DNA of 64,000 nucleotides from assembly GCA_903823565.1 (NCBI GenBank), contig CAIJTF010000070.1, forward strand, positions 1-64,000, given 5' to 3'. This stretch comes from an uncultured Flavobacteriales bacterium (GTDB taxonomy: Bacteria > Bacteroidota > Bacteroidia > Flavobacteriales_D > Crocinitomicaceae). Both the position numbers and the translations under genes were made by a program. Below, one piece after another: positions 1 to 8,667 of the stretch. Under the pieces are notes generated by a model, which was given only the letters and a program-made list of their open reading frames with translations, was not told the DNA's origin and did not search any database. Each line of letters starts with the position of its first letter. Within the stretch, counting starts at the first letter, position 1.

Positions 1-1707
1 AAATTCCGTCATGTTTGAATAATAGTTGGCAAATCCAGCAATATCGGCCATGGCCTTCCATTCGCCGAGTTTAATGACTTGTTTTACACCGAGTTCAGCG
101 GCATATCCAGTTTCGGCTTTGAGTTCAGGGTTTTTAAAAATTACTACGCCACCAACCGAAGTAGAAACGAAACGTTCTGCAACGGAAGGGAATCGAACCC
201 CTTGCCCTAATGAACCTCTGAGGTGGGTGCCTTTCATCGGCTCCCAATGGATTCCTGCCCTTACGATGGGATAAATAGGGGATGAAAATTTACCTAAGGT
301 AAACCGTGAATCTTCGACCAACGTATCCAATTTGCAATATTCTAATCGAATACCTGTGGTGAAATCCCACGTTTTTTTCTTAAACTCAACTTGTGAATAG
401 GCTGCTGCATTCTCAGAAACGTGGTCCCCAAAAACCCAGCTTTTTATTTTGTTCAAGGTGTTTGTTGCTCCAAGAGTAATGCTTCCGGTTGATTTTACTT
501 TTCGCTGAAATTGATAGTCTGCATAATACATTTGTGCAAAGGAAGCATCGTAAAGGGCCACATCATTTCCCGTGGTCACGAGGTAATACCGAGTCCGTAA
601 AAAGTGTTTGTTGTTATATTTATCTATACCCTTTAGGTAAGGATCAATGTTAAAACGTACGGCCTTCTGACGAGAGATTGTGTTGTCCATGGCTTGATAA
701 CCCATGGAATCGTTCTTCCATAAGACGAATACACCGGCGTCTTGGAATTGAAGGTTATAACTAATGCCCGCTTTGAGGTTTGCCTTTTCTGATAGCGGAC
801 GATAGTAAAAGCTTCCGTTGATTCGTGCTCGCTTTTCCATTTCTCCCAATCGGTAGGCTTCGTTGTAAAAAACGTTGGTACCCAATGTATAGCCGAAGGG
901 TCCCGTGGATTTCCCATAATAGATATCTGCCATGTGAAAGGTCGGATTTCTGTCCCACCACTTCATGGAGGCCCTCCGGGGATTATCGTAAATACCGCTT
1001 TGGATTTTGGCCTCGACCTTACCCTCCTTCCCGGGTTCTCTTTCGTTTAATCCAATGATACCGTTTAAGGCACCACTGCCGTAGAGCACCGAAGATGCAC
1101 CCTTTAAAATTTCGATTTGCGAGGCTTGTTCCATGGGCACTGCATTCCATTTCGCGTCACCTACATCTGGAGATAACATAGGAATACCATTCCAAAGCAA
1201 AAGAACCCTACTCCCCGCACCATAAGCATATCCTCCTCCCCCACGAATACTCACTTGTCCATCCATTACATAAACACCTGGACTTTGATCGACAGCCTCT
1301 GCTAAATTACTAAGGCCTTTATTGGCAATTAATTGCGGTTTGATAATCTCGATGGAAATAGGAATTTCCTCGATTTTTTGATCCTTTCTTCCCGCATTCA
1401 CGACAATGGTATTGATTTCCTTTTCTTTAGGTTGTAGGTATATTGTAAGGTTCTTCTCTGATCCAACGGTTATCGTTTGCGTTTTATATCCGGGATGCTT
1501 AATGCTTAGGTGGTTTGGTACCGAAACACTATCAAGTTGAAAATAACCTTTTGAATCACTTTGGATCGTTTTTTCAGGTTGAGTTAGTACAATTTTCGCT
1601 TTACCAATTGGGGTACTGTCAGCCATTGAAAGTACTCGTCCATTGACTTGGCTAAAAAAATAACAAGGTAAAATCAATAGAATGTTAAAAAGCAGGTACT
1701 TAATCAT
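1..1707 (-). CDS. TonB-dependent outer membrane receptor (partial, 3' end outside window)
   Basis: Outer membrane receptor for TonB-energised uptake of an unidentified substrate (siderophore, vitamin or metal complex). Reading starts at the ATG at 1707 and stays open to base 1, giving 569 residues; the rest of the barrel lies beyond the left edge. A hydrophobic signal peptide (about residues 1-18) is followed by a carboxypeptidase-like regulatory domain (about 20-100) typical of Bacteroidota receptors. The plug domain follows, with the motif RGGGGYAYGAGSR near residue 152 and ILKGASSVLYGSGALNGI near 205. After that come alternating aromatic-rich strands as in a barrel. No SusD-like partner is visible. 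It is divergent from dprA with a 51-base gap. Family assignment is firm; substrate unknown. Confidence 0.93.
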   Translation of the reverse strand, partial: MIKYLLFNILLILPCYFFSQVNGRVLSMADSTPIGKAKIVLTQPEKTIQSDSKGYFQLDSVSVPNHLSIKHPGYKTQTITVGSEKNLTIYLQPKEKEINTIVVNAGRKDQKIEEIPISIEIIKPQLIANKGLSNLAEAVDQSPGVYVMDGQVSIRGGGGYAYGAGSRVLLLWNGIPMLSPDVGDAKWNAVPMEQASQIEILKGASSVLYGSGALNGIIGLNEREPGKEGKVEAKIQSGIYDNPRRASMKWWDRNPTFHMADIYYGKSTGPFGYTLGTNVFYNEAYRLGEMEKRARINGSFYYRPLSEKANLKAGISYNLQFQDAGVFVLWKNDSMGYQAMDNTISRQKAVRFNIDPYLKGIDKYNNKHFLRTRYYLVTTGNDVALYDASFAQMYYADYQFQRKVKSTGSITLGATNTLNKIKSWVFGDHVSENAAAYSQVEFKKKTWDFTTGIRLEYCKLDTLVEDSRFTLGKFSSPIYPIVRAGIHWEPMKGTHLRGSLGQGVRFPSVAERFVSTSVGGVVIFKNPELKAETGYAAELGVKQVIKLGEWKAMADIAGFANYYSNMTEF

Positions 1708-1758
1708 GAATCAATAAAAAATCATTAATTTAAGGTAACGAAGATATAAAAAATCCGC

Positions 1759-2850
1759 ATGGAGGTATTGGAAAAGAGGTTGGCGTTATCGTTTTTAGTG
1801 GGCTTAGGGCCAATTCGAGTTAAGTATTTGTTATCCAAATTGAATGACCTTGATGAATTATACCAGGGCTCACTGCTTCATTTGAAGAAGATTACCGGAT
1901 TTTCTGAAAGTGTACTCTCTCAATTAAACCGAAAAGAGGCTATAGAACAAGCCAAACGCGAATTAGAAAATTGTTCGAGGGAAGGCATTATACCTTTGTT
2001 TTTCGACGATGATGCTTACCCAAGACGTTTAAAGCAATGTCCTGACGCCCCAATCGTATTATACCACAAAGGCGCTACTGATTTGAATCATCGTAGGATG
2101 GTTTCTGTTGTTGGTACACGGAACTTTACACCTTATGGAAAGTCCCTTGTTCATGAGTTAATCCAGGGGCTTTCCCAAGCTGGCGTATGCGTTGTATCAG
2201 GACTGGCTTTGGGTATTGATGCTCTGGCCCATGAGGAGGCTCTCAACCTTAAAATTCCAACCATTGGAGTTTTAGGTCATGGTCTTTCAACTATTTTCCC
2301 CCGTAAAAATTTACGCCTCGCTGAGGAAATTTTATCCCAAAAAGGGAGTTTGTTGAGTGAATATTCATTTAACTCCTTGCCCATAAAGGAGCACTTTGCC
2401 CTTAGAAACAGAATTGTTGCAGGATTATCCGATGCCCTCATAGTCGTTGAAAGTAAAACGAGGGGAGGGTCACTAATTACAGCTTCTTTCGCCAACGATT
2501 ACCATCGCGAAGTATTCGCATTTCCAGGGTCGATAAGGCAGGAATGTTCTGCAGGGTGCAATGATTTAATCAAAGAGCATAAAGCACACCTTATTACCAG
2601 TTCCGACGATGTTCTTTCGATGATGAATTGGCAAACTCAAGGTCCATCGCAGCAACTTTCAATGGCATTTTTACCAACAGAAACCGAAAACGTCATTTTA
2701 AGTACCTTGAAAAGGTATGAATCCGTCTTTATCGATGAGTTGGTCCAATTAACCCAGTTATCTGCATCAACTTTACAGGTGAATCTGCTTGGTTTACAGT
2801 TAAAAAACGTTGTTTTGGCATTAAGCGGAAATCGTTATGCAATTAGATAA
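1759..2850 (+). CDS. dprA: DNA-processing protein DprA
   Basis: DprA (Smf) binds incoming single-stranded DNA and loads RecA during natural transformation. The 363 residues show the full family layout: an N-terminal helix-hairpin-helix/SAM-like region (about 1-75), a Rossmann-like core with VVGTRNFTPYG (118-127), SGLALGIDALAH (147-158), RNRIVAGLSD (216-225) and ESKTRGGSLITA (231-242), and a C-terminal winged-helix domain (about 300-363). Length is normal for the family. It converges with the diacylglycerol kinase gene and the two coding ends overlap by 16 bases. No other competence gene is in the window. Confidence 0.95.
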   Translation: MEVLEKRLALSFLVGLGPIRVKYLLSKLNDLDELYQGSLLHLKKITGFSESVLSQLNRKEAIEQAKRELENCSREGIIPLFFDDDAYPRRLKQCPDAPIVLYHKGATDLNHRRMVSVVGTRNFTPYGKSLVHELIQGLSQAGVCVVSGLALGIDALAHEEALNLKIPTIGVLGHGLSTIFPRKNLRLAEEILSQKGSLLSEYSFNSLPIKEHFALRNRIVAGLSDALIVVESKTRGGSLITASFANDYHREVFAFPGSIRQECSAGCNDLIKEHKAHLITSSDDVLSMMNWQTQGPSQQLSMAFLPTETENVILSTLKRYESVFIDELVQLTQLSASTLQVNLLGLQLKNVVLALSGNRYAIR

Positions 2851-3197
2851 AGGTAAAGCCTCGGTAGAAAAATAATTACGCCAATTATTAAGGCAATAAA
2901 ACAAAACAAAAGTACCCCTGCTGCTGCCAAGTCCTTCACTGCCTTTATCTTGGGGTCAATGGCAGGAGAAACAACATTACATAGGGTTTCTAAGGCACTA
3001 TTGAAGGTTTCCAAGGCTAAAACGATTCCTATGGTAATTATTATAGAAACCCACTCCCACGGATTCAGCTCGAGAAATATTCCTGTGATGACAACCAATA
3101 GCCCAATCCATACCTGTATTTTGAAGTTTTTCCCAATTTTCCAATGTAAAACCACCCCGTTCAGGGCGTGGTGTATACTTTTCAAAAACCGGGTCAT
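2835..3197 (-). CDS. dgkA: diacylglycerol kinase / undecaprenol kinase family
   Basis: Small inner membrane kinase of the DgkA/undecaprenol kinase family (120 residues), which phosphorylates diacylglycerol or undecaprenol in lipid recycling. The family signature is visible: the Glu-rich motif ETFNSALE at 63-70 and KAVKDLAAAGVLL at 85-97, embedded in three hydrophobic segments (about 31-45, 48-66, 91-113). Its ATG overlaps the stop of the upstream cotH-like gene in an ATGA arrangement, so the two are probably translationally coupled. The C-terminal end overlaps dprA on the other strand by 16 bases. Whether the substrate is diacylglycerol or undecaprenol cannot be read from the sequence. Confidence 0.9.
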   Translation of the reverse strand: MTRFLKSIHHALNGVVLHWKIGKNFKIQVWIGLLVVITGIFLELNPWEWVSIIITIGIVLALETFNSALETLCNVVSPAIDPKIKAVKDLAAAGVLLFCFIALIIGVIIFLPRLYLYLIA

Positions 3198-4756
3198 TGT
3201 TTAATGAACCGGATGGTTTCTTTGTCACCCTGTTCTGTCACCGCAGAAAGAAAATAAATACCAGCAGGTAGGTCCGCCACCCAAATTGCATTCTTGTTTA
3301 CACTGGTTTTTAACACATTCCCATTGAGATCTAACAACTGAACATTTGAAATAATTAAATCACTTGAAACCGCAAGCCAATCGTTCGCTGGATTGGGTGA
3401 AATGCGTAAAAAATTTATAGACGCCTCTTGAAAAAGCCCAAGGTTACACATACCAGGTATATTATTATCCAACCAAGTGGCTCGTTCACTGATATAATTT
3501 TTTAAGTAGTCAACATCTTCCTCATAGGTGTTCCCTACAAAGGCATTCCAATTAACGTATTGACCGATTATTGGCCATTTTTGAAAATTACGGATGCGCG
3601 CGTCTTGCAAATAGGTTGCCATGGAATCTATCCAATAGTGCAAGGAGTCTGTGTGTAAAATCCCTTGTCGAAGTTCATTCCACCGGCATCGTAACCCATT
3701 TCTATAACTTGGTGCATCCAAAAGGCGTTTCCACCAAAAAGGAATTTGTGTTGTAAAATTACAGATTTGATCGAAGTTATATTGCCACCCTGTGGTTTCA
3801 AAGGCATCGCAATAGTCTGCATTTCCATAAGACAGATTAAAGTCCCACATGGGTCCCGCTACCAATCTTCCTTGAAAGTCTCCAGAATTCTTGTCCTTGT
3901 ACATGAACGAGCTTGATCGGTAACCGTCAACGGTTCTACCTAATTCTTGAAGAATAAAGAAATCATAAAAGGATGTAGGTTCAATCCATTGGAGATAATT
4001 CGTTTCAGGATTCGTTTGTATAGCATTTTCGAAATCCGAAATAAAGTTCTGCATGTAATTAATCTGTACAGGATGAAGTTCATCCGACTCTGGATCATGA
4101 AATTGAAAAACCACTTCATTACTAAAGTTGGATGTCCAAGTAACGCCACTTTCCCCTGTAAGTTTGTCAATTTTAACGATGTATCCACCGGTCAACGAAT
4201 CCCCCGCTAAATCGTCTATATCTAAAGTCGCAATATCCACACGGTCATTATCCCTTTTGATACGTTCAAACAGCAAATAAACCCCAAGGTACTGGTTATT
4301 AATAAGCAATTCACAAAAGCGAAAACGAGAAGAATAATGCCCCATGTTTCTTGATAATTCATAAGTTAAGGCATCTCGTAAAAGGGTTTTGTCTGGATAT
4401 GGCCCATTCAAAATCCAATCGTTTTCTATGGGTAAACCCATGAGGGCCACGTTGTTGTTCGCTCCTAACGCTGTTTGGGTTTCAAACCCATAACTTTTTT
4501 TGGGATATTGCTGCGAGGTTGAGCCTCTAATTTCAATGGCGATTTTTCCGTTATAGTTGTTCAATGGATCATTTATCAAGTTGATTCCACTTGGATTATC
4601 AATTACGCCCATATCACAAACAATGCGCGTGTTATCGTTGATTTGTTGTCCGGGTGGAGTAATTATTTTAACGATGGGTAGGTTTGAACTGGTTAAATTT
4701 ACTTGCGACAGGGCTATCCAAGGTAAAATCAAGAATAGAAATAACATTGCTTTCAT
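3194..4756 (-). CDS. CotH kinase family protein with T9SS sorting domain
   Basis: Secreted protein of 520 residues with a signal peptide (about 1-17, ending ALSQ), a CotH-like kinase domain (about 27-430) and a C-terminal type A T9SS sorting domain (about 440-520). The sorting domain carries the usual ISPNPANDWL start, LLDLNGNVL and GIYFLS strands, and basic end. CotH motifs include IEIRGSTSQQYPKKSYGFET near residue 75, LLFERIKRDNDRVD near 160 and GPMWDFNLSYGNAD near 300. CotH proteins are atypical kinases that act on secreted or spore-coat proteins; in Bacteroidota the target is unknown. It probably forms a two-gene unit with the downstream kinase gene. Confidence 0.9.
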   Translation of the reverse strand: MKAMLFLFLILPWIALSQVNLTSSNLPIVKIITPPGQQINDNTRIVCDMGVIDNPSGINLINDPLNNYNGKIAIEIRGSTSQQYPKKSYGFETQTALGANNNVALMGLPIENDWILNGPYPDKTLLRDALTYELSRNMGHYSSRFRFCELLINNQYLGVYLLFERIKRDNDRVDIATLDIDDLAGDSLTGGYIVKIDKLTGESGVTWTSNFSNEVVFQFHDPESDELHPVQINYMQNFISDFENAIQTNPETNYLQWIEPTSFYDFFILQELGRTVDGYRSSSFMYKDKNSGDFQGRLVAGPMWDFNLSYGNADYCDAFETTGWQYNFDQICNFTTQIPFWWKRLLDAPSYRNGLRCRWNELRQGILHTDSLHYWIDSMATYLQDARIRNFQKWPIIGQYVNWNAFVGNTYEEDVDYLKNYISERATWLDNNIPGMCNLGLFQEASINFLRISPNPANDWLAVSSDLIISNVQLLDLNGNVLKTSVNKNAIWVADLPAGIYFLSAVTEQGDKETIRFIKQ

Positions 4757-4810
4757 GGGGTGAAATTAAAAAACATCTATGAGCTCTAAAAATATTTGCG
4801 AATAACTCCC

Positions 4811-4818
4811 TATTTTTG
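4811..4818 (+). promoter_or_regulatory. candidate Bacteroidota -7 element (TATTTTTG) for the riboswitch-metH transcript
   Basis: TATTTTTG fits the Bacteroidota -7 consensus TAnnTTTG and lies 22 bases before the first paired base of the SAM riboswitch. A TTTG at 4795-4798 is only 12 bases upstream, shorter than the usual 19-23, so the -33 element is unclear. Confidence 0.5.
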
Positions 4819-4840
4819 CAACAGTTCTTTGCTAATTTAA

Positions 4841-4935
4841 CTTATGAAGAAAGGTGGAGGGACCGGCCCTGTGAAACCTTGGCAACCTGTTTTTAAATAA
4901 GGTGCCAATTCCTATTCCGAAAGGAAAAAGATAAG
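4841..4935 (+). promoter_or_regulatory. SAM-I (S-box) riboswitch upstream of metH
   Basis: The S-box core is plain: outer helix P1 formed by CTTAT (4841-4845) and ATAAG (4931-4935), then AAGGTGGAGGGACCGGCCC, GTGAAACCTTGGCAACC, the GGTGCCAATTCC element and a final GAAAGGAAAAAGATAAG-like strand. These are the conserved ligand-binding segments of the SAM-I class. It sits directly in front of the methionine synthase genes, so it should lower their expression when S-adenosylmethionine is plentiful. The expression platform is unclear: a short stem AGGC/GCCT (4939-4950) followed by a T-rich run could be a weak terminator. Confidence 0.93.
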
Positions 4936-4969
4936 TTCAGGCATGCGCCTTTTCTTCCGATATTGTAGA

Positions 4970-5950
4970 ATGGATATAGTAACTTTGTTGAAGGAGAGGA
5001 TCCTTATTTTGGATGGCGCCATGGGAACCATGATACAACGCTATACCTTAGAAGAGGAAGACTTTAGAGGGTCAGTATTCCAAGATAGAAAAGGGTCTTT
5101 GAAAGGAAACAACGACCTTTTGAATTTAACCCGTCCGGATATAATTTTCGATATTCACAAAGCCTATTTGGAGGCTGGGGCTGATATCATTGAAACCAAT
5201 ACCTTTTCTGGTACAACCATTGCCCAGGCGGATTATCAATTGGAGGACGCGGTTTATCAAATTAACCTAGTAGGTGCGCAGATAGCGAAAAAGGCGGCGC
5301 TATCCTTCTCCGATCGCCCACGTTTCGTAGCGGGTTCCATTGGACCGACCAACCGCACCGCATCCATTTCACCAGACGTGAATAACCCTGGATACCGGGC
5401 CGTCACTTTTTCCGATTTGTCGATTGCCTACGCAGAACAAATTCGTGCCTTGATGGATGGAGAGGTGGATATTCTACTCATTGAAACCGTTTTTGATACC
5501 CTGAATGCAAAAGCCGCACTTTATGCCGCAGAACAGGTATTCAATGAACGGGCCATCACATTACCCATCATGGTTTCTGGGACAATTACCGATTTAAGCG
5601 GGAGGACTTTATCAGGCCAAACCCCAGAAGCGTTTCTTATTTCATTGGAACATATCCCCTTGTTGAGCATTGGTTTGAATTGCGCCTTGGGTTCCGAATT
5701 AATGGAACCGTACCTCAAAACCTTGAGCGATCGCGCGCCCTATGCCGTGAGTGCACACCCAAATGCAGGGTTGCCGAATGCCTTTGGACAATATGATGAA
5801 ACCGCAGATTTAATGCGCGATAAAATCAAATCGTTTTTTGAGAAAGGCCTTGTAAATATTGTGGGAGGGTGCTGTGGTACTACGCCAGAACACATCAAAG
5901 CCATTGCAACCTTGGCCCAACAATATAAACCTAGAACGTGGACGCCGTGA
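4970..5950 (+). CDS. metH1: methionine synthase, homocysteine-binding module (split MetH, N-terminal part)
   Basis: Homocysteine S-methyltransferase domain as a separate protein (326 residues). It binds homocysteine through a zinc ion and passes it a methyl group from methylcobalamin carried by the partner protein. The opening [20 protein letters not shown] is the family's N-terminus. The zinc ligands are GLNCALG near residue 235 and [10 protein letters not shown] near 300. An in-frame ATG at 4943 would add nine residues (MRLFFRYCR), but it lies inside the small hairpin after the riboswitch, so 4970 is preferred. The gene ends in a TGATG overlap with the second metH gene. In single-chain MetH this domain is fused to the next; the split form is common in Flavobacteriia. 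Confidence 0.93.
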   Translation: MDIVTLLKERILILDGAMGTMIQRYTLEEEDFRGSVFQDRKGSLKGNNDLLNLTRPDIIFDIHKAYLEAGADIIETNTFSGTTIAQADYQLEDAVYQINLVGAQIAKKAALSFSDRPRFVAGSIGPTNRTASISPDVNNPGYRAVTFSDLSIAYAEQIRALMDGEVDILLIETVFDTLNAKAALYAAEQVFNERAITLPIMVSGTITDLSGRTLSGQTPEAFLISLEHIPLLSIGLNCALGSELMEPYLKTLSDRAPYAVSAHPNAGLPNAFGQYDETADLMRDKIKSFFEKGLVNIVGGCCGTTPEHIKAIATLAQQYKPRTWTP

Positions 5951-8604
5951 TGGAAAGGATTTTACGATTATCTGGCCTAGAGCCCCTCGTTGCTACCCGC
6001 GAAAGTAATTTTGTCAACGTAGGAGAGAGAACCAATGTAACTGGTTCCAAAGCCTTTTTGCGGTTAGTAAGAGAAGAACGATTTGATGAGGCCTTGGCCG
6101 TTGCCCGAGAACAAGTGGAAGGAGGGGCACAAATCCTTGATGTTAATATGGATGAGGCAATGATTGATGGTAAAACTGCCATGGTTACCTTCTTGAACCT
6201 CATCGCTGCCGAACCCGAAATCGCCAGAATTCCTATCATGATTGATAGCTCGAAATGGGAAATCATTGAGGCAGGACTACAGTGTCTTCAAGGGAAGGGG
6301 GTTGTCAATTCTATATCGCTTAAAGAAGGCGAAGCGCTTTTTATTCATCAAGCAAAACACATCAAATCCATGGGGGCGGCGATGGTTGTGATGGCCTTCG
6401 ATGAGTTAGGACAAGCAGACACCTATGAACGCAGAATTGAAATTTGTTCTAGGTCTTATCACCTATTGGTTGAAAAGGCAGGGGTCCATCCTAACGATAT
6501 CATATTTGATCCCAATATTTTTCCCGTAGCAACCGGTATGGAAGAACACGCCTTAAATGCCTTAGATTTTTTTCGAGCAACGGCTTGGATCACCCAAAAC
6601 TTACCCGGGTGCCATGTTAGTGGGGGTGTATCAAATGTCTCGTTTTCCTTTAGAGGAAACAATGCCGTGCGCGAGGCAATGCATGCGGTTTTTTTATATC
6701 ACGCCATTCAACATGGAATGAATATGGGTATTGTAAATCCAACCATGCTCGCGGTATATACCGATATTGATCCTATTTTGCTGACCTACATTGAGGACGT
6801 TTTTTTTAATCGTTACCCTGAGGCAACGGAGCGGCTTTTGGAATTTGCGGATACCGTACAACAGGGGGCAAAGGAAGTAGCCTCGGCAGAGCAGTGGAGA
6901 GGATTCGATATAAACCACCGCATTGAACATGCTTTGGTCAAGGGAATTGATAAGCACATTGAAGAGGATATCGCAGAGTGTTTACCCTTGTTTGAAAAAC
7001 CCCTTCAAATCATTGAGGGGCCATTAATGGCTGGAATGAATGTCGTAGGGGATTTGTTTGGAGAAGGAAAAATGTTTCTCCCTCAGGTGGTAAAATCTGC
7101 CCGAGTTATGAAGAAAGCTGTAGCATTTTTGCAGCCATATATCGAAGCAGATATGGACGGTCAAGTTCAGAAGGCTGGCAAAATTCTCATGGCAACGGTG
7201 AAAGGGGATGTACATGACATTGGAAAGAACATTGTGGGGGTAGTTCTCGCTTGCAATAACTACGAAATCGTTGATATGGGCGTTATGGTTCCTGGGAATG
7301 AAATTGTAGCTAGGGCTATGGAAGAGGGGTGTGATATCATTGGTTTGAGTGGCTTAATTACCCCTTCCTTGGATGAAATGGTTGCTGTAGCGGCAGCCAT
7401 GGAAGAAAAAAAGTTATCGATTCCATTATTAATTGGCGGGGCTACCACTTCAAAAGTTCATACCGCTGTAAAAATTGCACCTTCGTACTCGGGTTCCGTT
7501 GTTTATGTCCCCGATGCCTCGAGGGCTGTAACCGTTGCAGAACGGCTCTTAGGAAAAGAGAGCGAACCCTTCGAAAAAGAAGTTCGGACAGAATATGAAA
7601 AAGTTCGTCTTCACCACGAACAGCACTCCGCTTCTAAACGATTAATCACTATCGACCTTGCCCGAGCTAATCGTTTACACCTAACTTTCAACGAGGAGAC
7701 GGTTACTCAACCGAAAAAAGTAGGGGTTTTTTCAGGTAACGTCGAGGATTTAAGAGATCTAATTCCATACATCGATTGGTCGCCATTCTTTCGCAGTTGG
7801 GATTTGCATGGTAGGTACCCTAACATTTTAGAGGACGAAATTGTCGGTGCGGAGGCAAAAAAATTATTGGAAGAGGCCATGATTTGCTTGGAGGAAGGAA
7901 GGCAAAAGGGGTGGTTTACTCCGAGATACTGTTTTGGGATTTTTCCAGCACAATCCGAAGGGGATGACATTTATATTTACGATGAAGGGAGAAATAAAAT
8001 AATTCACCGTAATATCGGATTGCGTCAGCAAACTGAAAAAGTGCAAGGGCAACCCAATCTATGTTTGAGCGATTTTATTGCCCCTATCGACGGAGGAGTG
8101 AACGACTTCCTTGGCTGTTTTGTAGTAACGGCGGGGGATGTTACCTCAATTTGTCGTGAATTTGAGGCACAACACGATGACTTTCAAAGCATCCTATTAA
8201 AGGCCGTTGCAGATCGATTGGCGGAGGCTATGGCAGAATGGCTCCATGAGAAAGTGCGTCAAGAATTCTGGGCTTATGAACAAGAATCGCTTTTGAACGA
8301 GGATTTAATCGCCGAAAAATATAGGGGAATTCGACCTGCTCCCGGATATCCTGCGTGCCCGGATCATTTTGAAAAATTGGGCATCTTTAATTTATTAAAT
8401 GCTACCGATCGCTTAGGGGTTTCTTTGACGGAGAGCCTCGCAATGGAGCCTGCTTCATCCGTTTCGGGTTGGTATTTCGCGCATCCAGAAGCGAAATATT
8501 TTGGAATTACAGGGATTTTACCGGATCAATTTCAATCGGTATGTAGCCGAAGAGGTGTGGACCCTTCAGTGCACAAAAAGTGGTTTAGTTCTATTTTGAA
8601 GTAA
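5950..8604 (+). CDS. metH2: methionine synthase, folate/cobalamin/activation modules (split MetH, C-terminal part)
   Basis: Second half of cobalamin-dependent methionine synthase (884 residues). Domains in order: pterin-binding TIM barrel (about 15-280; [14 protein letters not shown] near residue 18, [12 protein letters not shown]), helical cap and cobalamin-binding Rossmann domain (about 310-560; [11 protein letters not shown] near 420 with the His that ligates cobalt), and the AdoMet-binding reactivation domain (about 600-880; [12 protein letters not shown]). It uses 5-methyltetrahydrofolate to remethylate cob(I)alamin. The ATG at 5950 overlaps the preceding TGA as TGATG, which favours it over an in-frame GTG at 5938. 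It should be co-regulated with the first part by the SAM riboswitch. Confidence 0.95.
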   Translation: MERILRLSGLEPLVATRESNFVNVGERTNVTGSKAFLRLVREERFDEALAVAREQVEGGAQILDVNMDEAMIDGKTAMVTFLNLIAAEPEIARIPIMIDSSKWEIIEAGLQCLQGKGVVNSISLKEGEALFIHQAKHIKSMGAAMVVMAFDELGQADTYERRIEICSRSYHLLVEKAGVHPNDIIFDPNIFPVATGMEEHALNALDFFRATAWITQNLPGCHVSGGVSNVSFSFRGNNAVREAMHAVFLYHAIQHGMNMGIVNPTMLAVYTDIDPILLTYIEDVFFNRYPEATERLLEFADTVQQGAKEVASAEQWRGFDINHRIEHALVKGIDKHIEEDIAECLPLFEKPLQIIEGPLMAGMNVVGDLFGEGKMFLPQVVKSARVMKKAVAFLQPYIEADMDGQVQKAGKILMATVKGDVHDIGKNIVGVVLACNNYEIVDMGVMVPGNEIVARAMEEGCDIIGLSGLITPSLDEMVAVAAAMEEKKLSIPLLIGGATTSKVHTAVKIAPSYSGSVVYVPDASRAVTVAERLLGKESEPFEKEVRTEYEKVRLHHEQHSASKRLITIDLARANRLHLTFNEETVTQPKKVGVFSGNVEDLRDLIPYIDWSPFFRSWDLHGRYPNILEDEIVGAEAKKLLEEAMICLEEGRQKGWFTPRYCFGIFPAQSEGDDIYIYDEGRNKIIHRNIGLRQQTEKVQGQPNLCLSDFIAPIDGGVNDFLGCFVVTAGDVTSICREFEAQHDDFQSILLKAVADRLAEAMAEWLHEKVRQEFWAYEQESLLNEDLIAEKYRGIRPAPGYPACPDHFEKLGIFNLLNATDRLGVSLTESLAMEPASSVSGWYFAHPEAKYFGITGILPDQFQSVCSRRGVDPSVHKKWFSSILK

Positions 8605-8667
8605 TTCAGGCAACCGTTATACGGTAATTCGCATCTTTAGGCTACTTTTATCGAGTGACTTCTTGCA

